54,261 bases of DNA from Desulfuromonadales bacterium (GTDB lineage Bacteria; Desulfobacterota; Desulfuromonadia; Geobacterales; Pseudopelobacteraceae): assembly GCA_013377095.1 (NCBI GenBank), contig JACAAY010000023.1, forward strand, positions 1 to 54,261, in the 5' to 3' direction. Under the pieces are notes generated by a model. It did no database searches, was not told the DNA's origin, and saw nothing but the letters and a program-made list of their open reading frames with translations. The position numbers were made by a program, and so were the translations under genes. This document shows positions 37,943 through 48,447 of this stretch, piece by piece; position 1 is the stretch's first letter, and each line of letters begins with the position of its first letter.

Positions 37943-38041
37943 TGTCATACCTCGCACGCACGCCATTTGTGGCCGCACGGTAACACAGCTCGAATGGCAA
38001 TGTAAACCGGCAGGACGACCGGAACACAACCAAACAACAGC

Positions 38042-38070
38042 TTGCAATCAGCTGGATCGTATAGTAATAT
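38042..38070 (+). promoter_or_regulatory. Predicted sigma-70 promoter of the PpiD-like gene
   Basis: TTGCAA (38042-38047), exactly 17-bp spacer, TAATAT (38065-38070). Predicted start near 38077, immediately before the hairpin at 38080. Confidence 0.55.
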
Positions 38071-38079
38071 TCGCACCTC

Positions 38080-38103
38080 AGCCGCCATAAGCGGCTTTTT
38101 TTT
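38080..38103 (+). terminator. Intrinsic terminator-like hairpin in the leader of the PpiD-like gene
   Basis: AGCCGC (38080-38085), 5-nt loop, GCGGCT (38091-38096), then seven T (38097-38103). It has all parts of an intrinsic terminator, on the plus strand, between the predicted promoter and the gene start at 38137. No plus-strand gene ends upstream, so it is an attenuator or a 5' stem-loop. Confidence 0.65.
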
Positions 38104-38136
38104 ACCAAAAAACCTTCATGAAGGAGTACCTCGACC

Positions 38137-39723
38137 ATGCTGGATTTCATACGTCAGAAACAGCAAACCATCATCATAAAAGTGGTGTTCGGCGTCATTG
38201 TACTCTCGTTCATCGGCACCATGTTCCTGGTATGGGGCAAGGGAAGTGACGGGTCAAAGCGATCTCAGGGTTTCGCAGCCAAGGTGAACGGCGACAAAAT
38301 TTCCCTGGAGGAATTCCAGGGCGCCTACCAGCGCATACGAAACATCTATCAGCAGATTTACGGCCAGTCCATGCCGCCCGATATGGAAAAGATGCTCAAC
38401 CTAAAAAAGGTAGCTCTGGACAGCCTGATAGACAACCATTTGATTTTGATCGAAGCCGACCGGATGGGCATCAAGGTCAGCAAGGACGACGTTTCCAACG
38501 TCATTGCCGGCATATCCATGTTCCAGAAGAACGGCGCCTTCAGCTTCGATCTGTACCAGCAACTCCTTAAAAGTAATCGGATGACAACCGATGACTTTGA
38601 GGAGGGGCAGAAGAAGGAATTGATCATTAAAAAGGCCCGCCAGGCCATCAAGGACAAGGTGGTCGTCAGCGATGAAGAAGCCTTGAACCTTTTCAGGAAG
38701 GAAAACGATAAAATTGACCTCGAGTACGTGACCTTTGCGCCGGCTGATGTGATCAAAGAGATAAAGCCGACTGAAGCGGAGTTGAAGGAGTACCTGCAAA
38801 AAAACCAGGATGATTTTAAAACCGCTGAGAAAACCGCCATCACCTATATCATGCTCGACCCCGCCTCACTGGCATCAAAACTGACGCTAACTGAAGACGA
38901 GATCCAGGGCTTCTACCAGAAAAACATCGACCGCTGGCAAGGTCCGGACGGCATCCTACCGCTCAAAGATGTCAGGGAGCGGGTCAAGGCCGAAGCGCTC
39001 AAGCAGAAATCATCCCGACAGGCTTTTGAACTGGCCGCGGACACCCTCTTCAAAAACATCAAATCCGGTGACCTCAGTCAGATTGCCAGTCAGTTGCACC
39101 TCAAGGTCCAGGAAACGCCGCTCTTCCCCTCAAACGCCCCTCCCCAGACGTTGACGGGTGAAACGGTGCTCCTCAAAAAGGCTTTTGAACTGAAACAGGG
39201 AGAGTTAGGCGGCCCGGTGGAAACCGCACGGGGCATCTACATCCTTAAGGCCACACAACGTGTTCCATCCGCGGTTCGGCCACTGGCCGAAATAAGGGGC
39301 GACGTGGAACAGCGCACAAAAGCAGCCAAATCGGTTGAACTAGCGCGCAAAAAAGCCGAAGAAGCAGCCGGGATGCTTGTTGCCAAAAAAACAATCACAA
39401 CCAAAAACACCGGTAGTTTCGGCTATTCGGCCAAGGGTGATGTACCGGTTATCGGAAACTCGCCCGATCTGATGGAGGCGGCTTTTAAACTTACCACTGC
39501 AGCTCCCGCAGCGCCAGCCCCGATCAAAGTAGGCAACCGCTGGTACGCCATCCGCCTGAAAACCCGCCTTGAGAGTCCCCGTACCGCATTCGAAAGTACC
39601 AAGGCCCAGCTTAAACAGAAAATGCTGCCCAAAAAGCAGGAAGAATCTCTTACGGCCTGGATCAAGGATTTAAGAAGCAAGGCCAAAATCGAAACAAATC
39701 CGACTCTTGTCGCTGATAAATAG
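38137..39723 (+). CDS. PpiD/SurA-like periplasmic chaperone, parvulin core not recognisable
   Basis: Membrane-anchored periplasmic folding factor, 528 aa: N-terminal membrane segment (about 12-34), SurA_N-like chaperone domain (about 45-215), then a region with parvulin-like second halves (for example GELGGPVETARGIYILKATQ, about 355-375, and SFGYSAKGDVPVIG..., about 427-475). The HIL and GG-LG signatures of an active parvulin isomerase are absent; the chain jumps at about residue 268 (KNIDRWQGPDG) to sequence that usually follows that domain. It may therefore act as a chaperone without isomerase activity. The ATG has GAAGGAG upstream. purC follows 9 nt downstream, probably co-transcribed. Confidence 0.85.
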   Translation: MLDFIRQKQQTIIIKVVFGVIVLSFIGTMFLVWGKGSDGSKRSQGFAAKVNGDKISLEEFQGAYQRIRNIYQQIYGQSMPPDMEKMLNLKKVALDSLIDNHLILIEADRMGIKVSKDDVSNVIAGISMFQKNGAFSFDLYQQLLKSNRMTTDDFEEGQKKELIIKKARQAIKDKVVVSDEEALNLFRKENDKIDLEYVTFAPADVIKEIKPTEAELKEYLQKNQDDFKTAEKTAITYIMLDPASLASKLTLTEDEIQGFYQKNIDRWQGPDGILPLKDVRERVKAEALKQKSSRQAFELAADTLFKNIKSGDLSQIASQLHLKVQETPLFPSNAPPQTLTGETVLLKKAFELKQGELGGPVETARGIYILKATQRVPSAVRPLAEIRGDVEQRTKAAKSVELARKKAEEAAGMLVAKKTITTKNTGSFGYSAKGDVPVIGNSPDLMEAAFKLTTAAPAAPAPIKVGNRWYAIRLKTRLESPRTAFESTKAQLKQKMLPKKQEESLTAWIKDLRSKAKIETNPTLVADK

Positions 39724-39732
39724 GAGAAGCAC

Positions 39733-40623
39733 ATGTCACAACCCGTTATGCAGACCGATTTTTCCGGGCTGAAACTGTTGGCCCGCGGTAAGGTGCGGGA
39801 TATCTACGATGTGGGTGAGGAGCTGCTGCTGGTTGCTTCCGACAGGATTTCCGCCTTTGATGTCATCATGAACGAGCCCATTCCGGACAAGGGATTTGTT
39901 CTGACCGCAATTTCAGCCTACTGGTTCCGCCAGATGGAAGACATCGTCGCCAACCACCTGATTTCCACTGATGTGGCAGAGTTTCCGCCCATCTGCCAGC
40001 CCTTTGCTGAGGTACTGAAGGGCCGCTCCATGCTGGCGAAAAAAGCCCGCCCCCTGCCGGTGGAGTGCATTGTTCGAGGCTATGTTTCGGGATCGGGGTG
40101 GAAGGATTACCAGAATACCGGCGCAATCTGCGGCATCCGGTTACCCTCCGGCCTACGGGAATCGGACCGTCTTCCGGAACCGATCTTCACCCCCTCCACC
40201 AAGGCCGACCTGGGTGCCCATGACGAAAACATTTCTTTTGAGAAAATGATTGAACTCTGCGGACGTAGCCTGGCTGAACAGGCTCGCGACTACACCCTGA
40301 AAATTTACACCAGGGCCCGTGACTTGGCTAACGAGAAGGGCATTATTATCGCGGACACCAAGTTTGAGTTCGGTGTTTATGACGGTAAACTGATCATCAT
40401 TGATGAATGCATGACCCCCGACTCCAGCCGATTCTGGCTAAAGGACAGGTATCTTCCAGGTGGGCCGCAACCCAGCTTTGACAAACAGTTCCTGCGTGAT
40501 TATCTGGAAGGCCTTGACTGGAACAAGACCGCCCCGGCACCAGCACTGCCCGCGGATATTATCAATAAGACAGCCGCGATGTACCTGGAAGCGCTTACCC
40601 GCATCACCGGCAGCGGTATCTAG
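39733..40623 (+). CDS. purC: Phosphoribosylaminoimidazole-succinocarboxamide synthase
   Basis: SAICAR synthase of purine synthesis: ATP-dependent ligation of CAIR and aspartate. The 296-aa product begins with [15 protein letters not shown] and [16 protein letters not shown], the ATP-binding hallmark, and includes [17 protein letters not shown] and the [15 protein letters not shown] substrate motif. It is longer than the roughly 237-aa E. coli type but matches the approximately 295-aa class. TAGGAG overlaps the stop of the PpiD-like gene. An intrinsic terminator follows. Confidence 0.97.
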   Translation: MSQPVMQTDFSGLKLLARGKVRDIYDVGEELLLVASDRISAFDVIMNEPIPDKGFVLTAISAYWFRQMEDIVANHLISTDVAEFPPICQPFAEVLKGRSMLAKKARPLPVECIVRGYVSGSGWKDYQNTGAICGIRLPSGLRESDRLPEPIFTPSTKADLGAHDENISFEKMIELCGRSLAEQARDYTLKIYTRARDLANEKGIIIADTKFEFGVYDGKLIIIDECMTPDSSRFWLKDRYLPGGPQPSFDKQFLRDYLEGLDWNKTAPAPALPADIINKTAAMYLEALTRITGSGI

Positions 40624-40643
40624 CACATCGACCCAATCAATGC

Positions 40644-40677
40644 AAAAAAGGCGAATTCCTTGGATTCGCCTTTTTTT
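40644..40677 (+). terminator. Intrinsic terminator after purC
   Basis: GGCGAAT (40650-40656), 7-nt loop, ATTCGCC (40664-40670) then seven T (40671-40677); a preceding A-run lengthens the stem and may let it work in both directions. Confidence 0.88.
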
Positions 40678-40780
40678 GTGCTCGCAATGTTTTGGACAAA
40701 CTGGCAATAAAAAAAACCTGTGCTACACTTAATTCCACATGACCCACCGGTCAATCATACGATCAGGGAGAACGATGCTC

Positions 40781-40960
40781 ATGAAACTCGACGAAATCAA
40801 GGAAATAGCCAAACGCCACGGCATTACACCGGGAAGAATGAAAAAAGCTGAACTGGTTCGCACCATTCAGCAATTTGAAAAGAATGATCCATGCTTTGAA
40901 ACCGGCAAAGCCTCTACCTGTGAACAAACGGACTGTCTCTGGAAAGAAGATTGCCGATAG
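40781..40960 (+). CDS. Small Rho-N/SAP-like protein with C-terminal cysteines
   Basis: A 59-aa protein. The N-terminal half (MKLDEIKEIAKRHGITPGRM...KAELVRTIQ) resembles the Rho N-terminal or SAP helix-extension-helix fold that binds nucleic acid. The C-terminal half has four Cys in the pattern PCF-x8-C-x4-C-x5-C and ends KEDCR, possibly a metal site. The start may be 40781 or the ATG at 40775; GGGAG lies 4-10 nt upstream. It stands alone after the purC terminator. Partners are not evident. Confidence 0.7.
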   Translation: MKLDEIKEIAKRHGITPGRMKKAELVRTIQQFEKNDPCFETGKASTCEQTDCLWKEDCR

Positions 40961-41011
40961 CCACCGGTCTCCTTGCCGAAACAGCCATCTCCGCCAGCAC
41001 CCCGTGTATCT

Positions 41012-41419
41012 CTAGGTTTCCGCTTTATTCAGAAAAACCCCCAGAGACATGTCAGCTTTGGAGATGTGGTTGACAAGCCACTTAAACAGAAGGTCGTTGG
41101 TTTCAATCAGGTGATGCAGCGCCACACCATCCCTGGCAACCTCTTCCTGCAACGTTCTGATGCGATCCACAAAGGAGCCGTGCTCCTTGAGATGCCCTTC
41201 GTAATCCGGATAGGAGTACAATCGCTGAAGCCTTTCTTCATCCCTGAAATGCTGCTGGACATACTCATCAAGGAAATCCAGCAGCTTTTTCAGTTCTCCC
41301 CTGCCCCTACCCGCCTCACAGGCACCCAGCAGCGCATCAAAATGACGCAACAACTCCCTGTGCTGATTGTCGATGTCTTCCACACCTATTGAAAGTGATT
41401 CTCTCCATTTGATTCCCAC
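41012..41419 (-). CDS. Bacteriohemerythrin
   Basis: Single-domain O2-binding (or iron/NO-handling) protein, 135 aa. All seven ligands are present: H20 (DNQHREL), H57 and E61 (QQHFRDEE), H76 and H80 (HLKEH), H118 and D123 (NHISKAD). It follows the Lon-like protease gene by 24 nt on the same strand and is probably in its operon. Soluble hemerythrins in microaerobic and anaerobic bacteria are thought to supply or scavenge O2; which applies here is not shown. Confidence 0.93.
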   Translation of the reverse strand: MGIKWRESLSIGVEDIDNQHRELLRHFDALLGACEAGRGRGELKKLLDFLDEYVQQHFRDEERLQRLYSYPDYEGHLKEHGSFVDRIRTLQEEVARDGVALHHLIETNDLLFKWLVNHISKADMSLGVFLNKAET

Positions 41420-41443
41420 AGCTCACCCCACTGCTAACAGATG

Positions 41444-43885
41444 TCATGCCGTTGTGCGACGGCGCGCTTTTTGCTCCACGTGTCCCTTTTGCTTTAGATC
41501 TTGTTTAAGAAGTGTTTCGTTCATCTGGCGCAGGCGTTCGTCCACGCACTGATAGAGGGTGCCCTTGGGAAACTTTCCGTTTTTGCCACGAACACCGGCA
41601 GGGACACCGGTCAAGATTTCGATGCCCTGCTCGATGGTTTCCACGCTCCAGATGGAAAACACACCGGACCTGACCGCCTCAACGACCTCATCGTTCAGCA
41701 TCAGATGCCGCTGATTGGACGCGGGGATCATGACCCCTTGGCGACCAGTCAGCCCCTGGGACTTGCAGACGGCAAAGAAGCCTTCGATCTTGAAGTTCAC
41801 CCCGCCGATGGGCTGAGTGACACCCCGTTGATTAACGCTGCCGGTAACACCGATACCCTGCAAAAGTGGAATTCCGGACAGAGCCGACAACAAGGCGTAC
41901 AACTCGGTTGACGAGGCGCTGTCCCCCTCGATGCCGGAGTATAACTGTTCAAAACAGATCGATGCCGACAGGGATAGTGGATGGTCTTGGGCAAATGTGC
42001 TTCCCAGATAGCCGGTCAGGATCATGACCCCCTTGTCATGGATCGGTCCGGAGAGTTTTGCTTCACGTTCGATATTGACCATGCCGGCCTGGCCGGTATA
42101 CACGCTGGCAGTGATACGGGAAGGACGTCCGAAGGTGTGGTCACCCAGCTCCAGCACCGACAAACCATTGATCTGGCCGACCACGGCGCCATCCGTATCC
42201 ACCATGATGATGCCGTCCTCATACAGTTCATGCATACGTTCTTCGATGCGATTGAAGCGATAAAGCTTTTCTTCGGCGGCACGCAGCACATCACTCCCCG
42301 ACACGATCGAATGACCGTCCTTCCTGGCCCAATGGCTGGCCTCGCGGATGAAATCGGATATTTCCATGAACTGGGAGGACAAACGCTGCTGGTCCTCCAC
42401 CATGCGTGCGGTATATTCAAGCAGACGGGCAATCCCGTCGCGATCGAAATGAAGCAGTTTTTCACAACGGCAGTGGGTTGCAACATACAAGGCATAATCT
42501 CGCATGATATCGGCAGTGCGAATGACACTGCTGTCGAATTCGGCCTTAACCTTGAAAAACTTGCGATAGTCCGGATCCAGATAAAACAGCAGGTAGTAGA
42601 TCCAGGGAGTGCCGATCATGACCAGCTTGGCCTGAAGCTGAACCGCCTCGGGTTTGAGCGTAACCATGGTCATGAAGCGGTACTGTTCAAGTACATCCTC
42701 GATTCTGATTTCGCCGGTGCGTATGCAACGCTTGAGCGCATCCCATACAAAGGGGTTGATCAGCACCTCGCGGGCATCGACCACAAGATATCCGCCATTG
42801 GCGCGGTGCAGCGCGCCGGCCCGGATCATGGTAAAATCGGTCACCGCGACACCACCGTACTGCATGACATGTTCGATACGCCCAAAGAGGTTGTTGTAGG
42901 TCGGATTGGGCTCGAACACCACCGGCGCCCCCTCGGTCATGCTGTTATCAACCAGCAGGTTGACCTCGTAGCGTTCAAAACTCGGCTCCTGACGCGGCAG
43001 CCTGATTCCCGGAATCTGGGGTTGGGACGTCTGTGGTTTGAAATCTTCCAGATTATTGAGAATGTCCTCTTGAACCGCCTCAAGAAATGCCACTACCTTT
43101 TCAAGGGAGGCATATTTTTCCTTTAACGGATCAAGCCGATGCCCCAGACAGGACATGCCCAGTTCTCGATCAGCCTGGGAAAGGGCTTCCTTGGTGGCCT
43201 TCTCGTTGTCCCGTACCCGTCGCAGCACATCGTTAAGCTGTTCAGTCAGTTTTTTTCCGTTCTGGTCAAGCTTGTTCCGTTTCTTGTCGGTCAGCGCCTC
43301 ATACTCTTCCTGGGTATAGTTACGACCCTCTTTCTGGGGAACGATCACCAGACCGGAAACGGTCCTCTGCAGGGCAAAACCATGCTTGGCCGCCTCTTTC
43401 TCCAACGCTTGAAACAATCCGTTGTTGGCGGTCTGAAACTGTTCAAAAATTTCTGAACGCCTGAATTCGTATTCCGGGCTCTCCAGCGCCTTGGGGATGT
43501 CTTTTTTAAAAGCATCCACCAGCTCCTTCATATCCGTTGCCAGCTGGCTTCCCTGTCCAGCAGGCAGCGAAAGTGAAACAGCTGAAAGGTTATCCTTGAA
43601 ATTATTGACATACACCCAGTCATGGGGTTGCGGTTCATGCTTCGCCCGTTTCTTGAGAATATTGCGGATGGTCGAGGTTCGCCCGGTTCCGGTCTCACCG
43701 GCAATATAGAGATTGAATCCGGTTTCTTCCATTTCCAGACCGAACTCAATGGAGCGCAGTGCCCGGTTCTGACCGATGGCATAGTCCAGGTCGGGCAGTT
43801 CCTCGGTGGTTGAAAAATCCAGCTGGGAAGTGTCACAGGTCCAGCGAAGTTGTTCTACGGGTATGCGGTGCTGGTCGTGCGCCAT
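41444..43885 (-). CDS. Lon-like AAA ATP-dependent protease (LonC/LonB-like)
   Basis: An 813-aa protein with an AAA module carrying an inserted long coiled region, and a C-terminal Lon-type (S16) serine protease domain. Walker A is GETGTGRT at 63-70. The protease dyad is S656 (IEGDSASS) and K699 (GGVNFKIEGFF); the 43-residue spacing equals that of E. coli Lon (S679/K722). There is no LAN substrate-binding domain, so it is not the classical LonA. It is the widespread Lon-related family often annotated as putative Lon protease. It lies 73 nt after the HD gene and 24 nt before the hemerythrin. Confidence 0.93.
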   Translation of the reverse strand: MAHDQHRIPVEQLRWTCDTSQLDFSTTEELPDLDYAIGQNRALRSIEFGLEMEETGFNLYIAGETGTGRTSTIRNILKKRAKHEPQPHDWVYVNNFKDNLSAVSLSLPAGQGSQLATDMKELVDAFKKDIPKALESPEYEFRRSEIFEQFQTANNGLFQALEKEAAKHGFALQRTVSGLVIVPQKEGRNYTQEEYEALTDKKRNKLDQNGKKLTEQLNDVLRRVRDNEKATKEALSQADRELGMSCLGHRLDPLKEKYASLEKVVAFLEAVQEDILNNLEDFKPQTSQPQIPGIRLPRQEPSFERYEVNLLVDNSMTEGAPVVFEPNPTYNNLFGRIEHVMQYGGVAVTDFTMIRAGALHRANGGYLVVDAREVLINPFVWDALKRCIRTGEIRIEDVLEQYRFMTMVTLKPEAVQLQAKLVMIGTPWIYYLLFYLDPDYRKFFKVKAEFDSSVIRTADIMRDYALYVATHCRCEKLLHFDRDGIARLLEYTARMVEDQQRLSSQFMEISDFIREASHWARKDGHSIVSGSDVLRAAEEKLYRFNRIEERMHELYEDGIIMVDTDGAVVGQINGLSVLELGDHTFGRPSRITASVYTGQAGMVNIEREAKLSGPIHDKGVMILTGYLGSTFAQDHPLSLSASICFEQLYSGIEGDSASSTELYALLSALSGIPLLQGIGVTGSVNQRGVTQPIGGVNFKIEGFFAVCKSQGLTGRQGVMIPASNQRHLMLNDEVVEAVRSGVFSIWSVETIEQGIEILTGVPAGVRGKNGKFPKGTLYQCVDERLRQMNETLLKQDLKQKGHVEQKARRRTTA

Positions 43886-43958
43886 TGGTGGCTCCTTCGG
43901 AATACAAAATCAGATTATCAGGTGAGCATGCCGGGAAACACCTGGCATACTATCAACA

Positions 43959-44747
43959 TCAAGCAAGGCAGGATTTTGCGGCAACATAGTCCCGCGCCAT
44001 GGCAAGGGCGTCCCGGACGGCACTGCTGTCGGGAATCCCATCAGCCAGGGATTCCAGGTAATTGGAACGGTTCAAAAGCTGATAGGATGAACCGTAATTG
44101 AGATCAAAGGTCCAGGATATCAGGAGCAACTTGAAGTCATTGACACAAGCCACCGTATCAAGACGGACAACCTGGCGGTTGGCCAATGCAGTCACACACG
44201 CCATGGTGATTTCATCGCGATCGGGCAAACCAAGCAACGCCGCCGAGGCACGTTCTTCTACCGGCATTGAGAAAAAATCGATAAAAACCCGCCAGATATC
44301 CAGCTTGTCGGCATCGCGGATCAGCCGTAGGAACAGATCCGTGGGCGACTTCAACACTCGCGGCACGCTCAGCAGGTTGTGGAAACGCACCGCTTCCTCG
44401 ATCAGCAGGCAATCTTCCGGATGCAGACCATCCAGCAGGTTCTGTTCACGGATGACCTCCACCGCCAAACGGGCATGATTATCCGAGAGACTGTCTCGAA
44501 ACGTACGCCAGCGACGGTACTGGGGAAAACGCCCCACATCATGCAGCAGAGCCACCGCTCCTGCAAGGCATCGATCATGAGGGGAAAGTCCTTCCCCGGA
44601 TGCGAGCTGAGCCATCACGCCACACACCTTGCGAGTATGTTCCACCTTCATGCGGATGTTATTCACCCCCTCGGAATCGGTGTCATAATAGGGGTGAACA
44701 TACCCATCAAACCATTCAACAAGCGCATCCAGACAGCTCTGATCCAT
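43959..44747 (-). CDS. HD-domain phosphohydrolase-like protein
   Basis: A 262-aa cytosolic protein with an HD metal-binding core: H37 (VEHTRKV), H69-D70 (ALLHDVGRF), a following HNLLSVP segment and a later DADKLDIWRV Asp. This order is typical of HD-superfamily phosphohydrolases acting on nucleotides; it lacks the GYP and RelA extensions, so substrate is unknown. It begins the HD-Lon-hemerythrin run and has a strong promoter just upstream, divergent from ligA. Confidence 0.85.
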   Translation of the reverse strand: MDQSCLDALVEWFDGYVHPYYDTDSEGVNNIRMKVEHTRKVCGVMAQLASGEGLSPHDRCLAGAVALLHDVGRFPQYRRWRTFRDSLSDNHARLAVEVIREQNLLDGLHPEDCLLIEEAVRFHNLLSVPRVLKSPTDLFLRLIRDADKLDIWRVFIDFFSMPVEERASAALLGLPDRDEITMACVTALANRQVVRLDTVACVNDFKLLLISWTFDLNYGSSYQLLNRSNYLESLADGIPDSSAVRDALAMARDYVAAKSCLA

Positions 44748-44784
44748 GTTCCGGCCTTATCTTGGATTGATTGAAATCAGGAGC

Positions 44785-46882
<2,098 letters not shown>

Positions 46883-46885
46883 ACC

Positions 46886-47422
46886 ATGCTGCGGCTACTC
46901 CTCTCCTATCTGACCTTTCCCGGAATCATTGCCCATGAGTTCGCCCACGCCTGGGCCTGTCGAATACTGGGCGTCCACGTTGAGCAGGTCTGTTACCTGC
47001 GTTTTGGCAACCCCATGGGGTATGTACTACATGAACGGCCTGCCTCTGCATTTCAGCACATCCTGGTGGCCACGGCTCCTTTTTTTGTTTCCTCGCTCCT
47101 CGCCCTGACAGCAAGTTTCACAGCCTGCCTTTTCAGCCGAAGCCAACTCCCTCCGGAAACGAGGGAAATATTCTCGGTGCTGACCATGTGGCTGAGTTTT
47201 TCCATGGCCCTGCATTCCTTCCCCAGCAGTGGCGACGCAAATGCTCTCTGGGATGATGTCTTAAGTCCGGATGTCTGCTTTACAGCCAAAACACTGCTTG
47301 TTCCGGTGGTTGGACTATTGAGACTGAGTCAACTGGGAAGCCGCTGCTATGTGGACATACTGTTCGCCATGGCCATGGTGGGAGTACCACCGGCGATGCT
47401 GCTGGTCGTGACGGGAGCATAG
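46886..47422 (+). CDS. HExxH membrane protein, possible M50-like metalloprotease
   Basis: A 178-aa polytopic membrane protein with HEFAH at 17-21 in the first hydrophobic segment, the zinc motif of site-2-protease-like families, and a later NALWDDV segment that could give the third ligand. It is short, with about four membrane segments, so it could be a minimal M50-type protein or a non-protease relative. It begins 3 nt after ligA, so it is probably translated from the same message. Substrate unknown. Confidence 0.65.
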   Translation: MLRLLLSYLTFPGIIAHEFAHAWACRILGVHVEQVCYLRFGNPMGYVLHERPASAFQHILVATAPFFVSSLLALTASFTACLFSRSQLPPETREIFSVLTMWLSFSMALHSFPSSGDANALWDDVLSPDVCFTAKTLLVPVVGLLRLSQLGSRCYVDILFAMAMVGVPPAMLLVVTGA

Positions 47423-47500
47423 ACTGCACCTACAAAAACTCCTGACTTTAAAAACAATCAGAGGCTCCGATCAAATCTATTTCCCCAAAAACGTGGTTAT

Positions 47501-47737
47501 TTAGCGCCAGCGGGAGTCTACATAAAAGGAAATCAAAACCAGGGAAGAGACAATCAGGGAAAAAATGATGTACGGCAGCAAGGGAGCGATGTTTTCATTG
47601 AAAAGCAGAGTACGTACCGCAGGAGCAAAGGACGGAATCAGACAGGTTACTGCCAGAAAAAGTCCCAGGCAGATGGTGAGTACGGAGTTGACGATAAACC
47701 AGAAGGTTAGCGCCGTAAAGTTGATGTTCTTTTTCAT
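47501..47737 (-). CDS. Small membrane protein with two to three membrane segments
   Basis: A 78-aa protein, start at 47737 (MKKNINFTALTFWFIVNSV) supported by GGGGGAGG 7 nt upstream. Two clear hydrophobic segments (about 11-35 and 51-72) and a short basic C-terminus (DSRWR). I do not recognise the family. It is the second gene of a two-gene unit, 59 nt after the 78-aa exported protein, with a hairpin in between. Confidence 0.7.
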   Translation of the reverse strand: MKKNINFTALTFWFIVNSVLTICLGLFLAVTCLIPSFAPAVRTLLFNENIAPLLPYIIFSLIVSSLVLISFYVDSRWR

Positions 47738-47749
47738 GTCCAGCCTCCC

Positions 47750-47780
47750 CCATGACACGGCCCGAAGAACCGTATCATGG
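47750..47780 (-). other. Hairpin between two small membrane-protein genes
   Basis: An 11-bp stem with one G-U pair (47750-47760 with 47770-47780, 9-nt loop) sits directly before the ribosome site of the downstream gene, without a U-run. It could stabilise the upstream message or modulate the second gene. Confidence 0.5.
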
Positions 47781-47796
47781 GATTTGAGCGTACGGG

Positions 47797-48033
47797 TTAT
47801 GATTTTTTGGCTGACGTGGCTTCCTTTTCATGCACAACCTTGCTCACGCCTTTGACAAGACCAAACATCAGCAGCAGGGCCGGTATAACCTGTGCAACCA
47901 CGATCAAGGCACAGAAACCAAGAAAAATCCAAACAAAGATTCCACTGTTATCCACGTTACCTGTTGTTGCTGCCATTGCTGCGACAGGGGCAAATCCTGA
48001 GGCTGTTCCGATGAGAGTGGCGATGGTTTTCAT
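47797..48033 (-). CDS. Small membrane protein with N-terminal signal-like segment
   Basis: A 78-aa protein: a signal-peptide-like start (MKTIATLIGTASGFAPVAAMA), a short polar stretch (TTGNVDNSG), one long membrane segment (about 32-58) and a basic tail rich in Lys. AAAGGAG lies upstream of the ATG. Not a family I recognise. A well-formed sigma-54 promoter sequence lies about 60-75 nt upstream, suggesting conditional expression together with the next small gene. Confidence 0.72.
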   Translation of the reverse strand: MKTIATLIGTASGFAPVAAMAATTGNVDNSGIFVWIFLGFCALIVVAQVIPALLLMFGLVKGVSKVVHEKEATSAKKS

Positions 48034-48091
48034 GACGTTCTCCTTTATATTTTGTCTCTGTTGTGTAGATGAGTGCTTTTACCAATTATAT

Positions 48092-48108
48092 TGCACTGAC
48101 CATGCCAA
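48092..48108 (-). promoter_or_regulatory. Predicted sigma-54 (RpoN) promoter
   Basis: Minus strand TTGGCATGGTCAGTGCA fits YTGGCACG-N4-TTGCW with the invariant GG and GC 10 bp apart and only two deviations. A start near 48081 would leave a leader of about 48 nt before the 78-aa gene at 48033. An activator of the NtrC type would be required. Confidence 0.55.
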
Positions 48109-48366
48109 CTGACTTGATTTTTGACACATATTATCAAAATGTTGATTTCATTAGCTTTAGTATTTATATATCTGGAGACGTTAGCCTCTTCACCATCTTT
48201 GGATAGTCTGCGGTGTATAGATTCAGAATACATCTAAAAAGGTCTAATCTCCTCCCGACCCTGTATTCAAAGCCCTTCAACAGTTCCTGTATTGGGTAGG
48301 CGGGTGTATATAAATAGTATTCATTCGAACCAGTGAGTCCGCCCTTTTACGAACGCGCCTAAACCC

Positions 48367-48394
48367 TTGACATCTGAGAAACAGGTATTACCTT
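48367..48394 (+). promoter_or_regulatory. Predicted promoter of hsp20
   Basis: CCCTTGACA (TTGACA at 48367-48372), 16-bp spacer, TACCTT (48389-48394). It could be read by sigma-70; the CTTGA core also resembles sigma-32 -35 boxes, but no CCCCAT-type -10 was seen. Confidence 0.5.
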
Positions 48395-48447
48395 TATAAA
48401 GGAAAAGGGCAAAACAGCAACAGCATCCCAACAAGGAGGAAACCACC

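Larger units (their letters stand above)
48034..48447. other. Gene-free divergent control region
   Basis: A 414-nt AT-rich gap without a convincing gene; only a 62-codon minus-strand frame that looks accidental. It holds the sigma-54 promoter at 48092-48108 (minus) and the hsp20 promoter at 48367-48394 (plus). The remaining central part shows nothing I can name. Confidence 0.6.
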
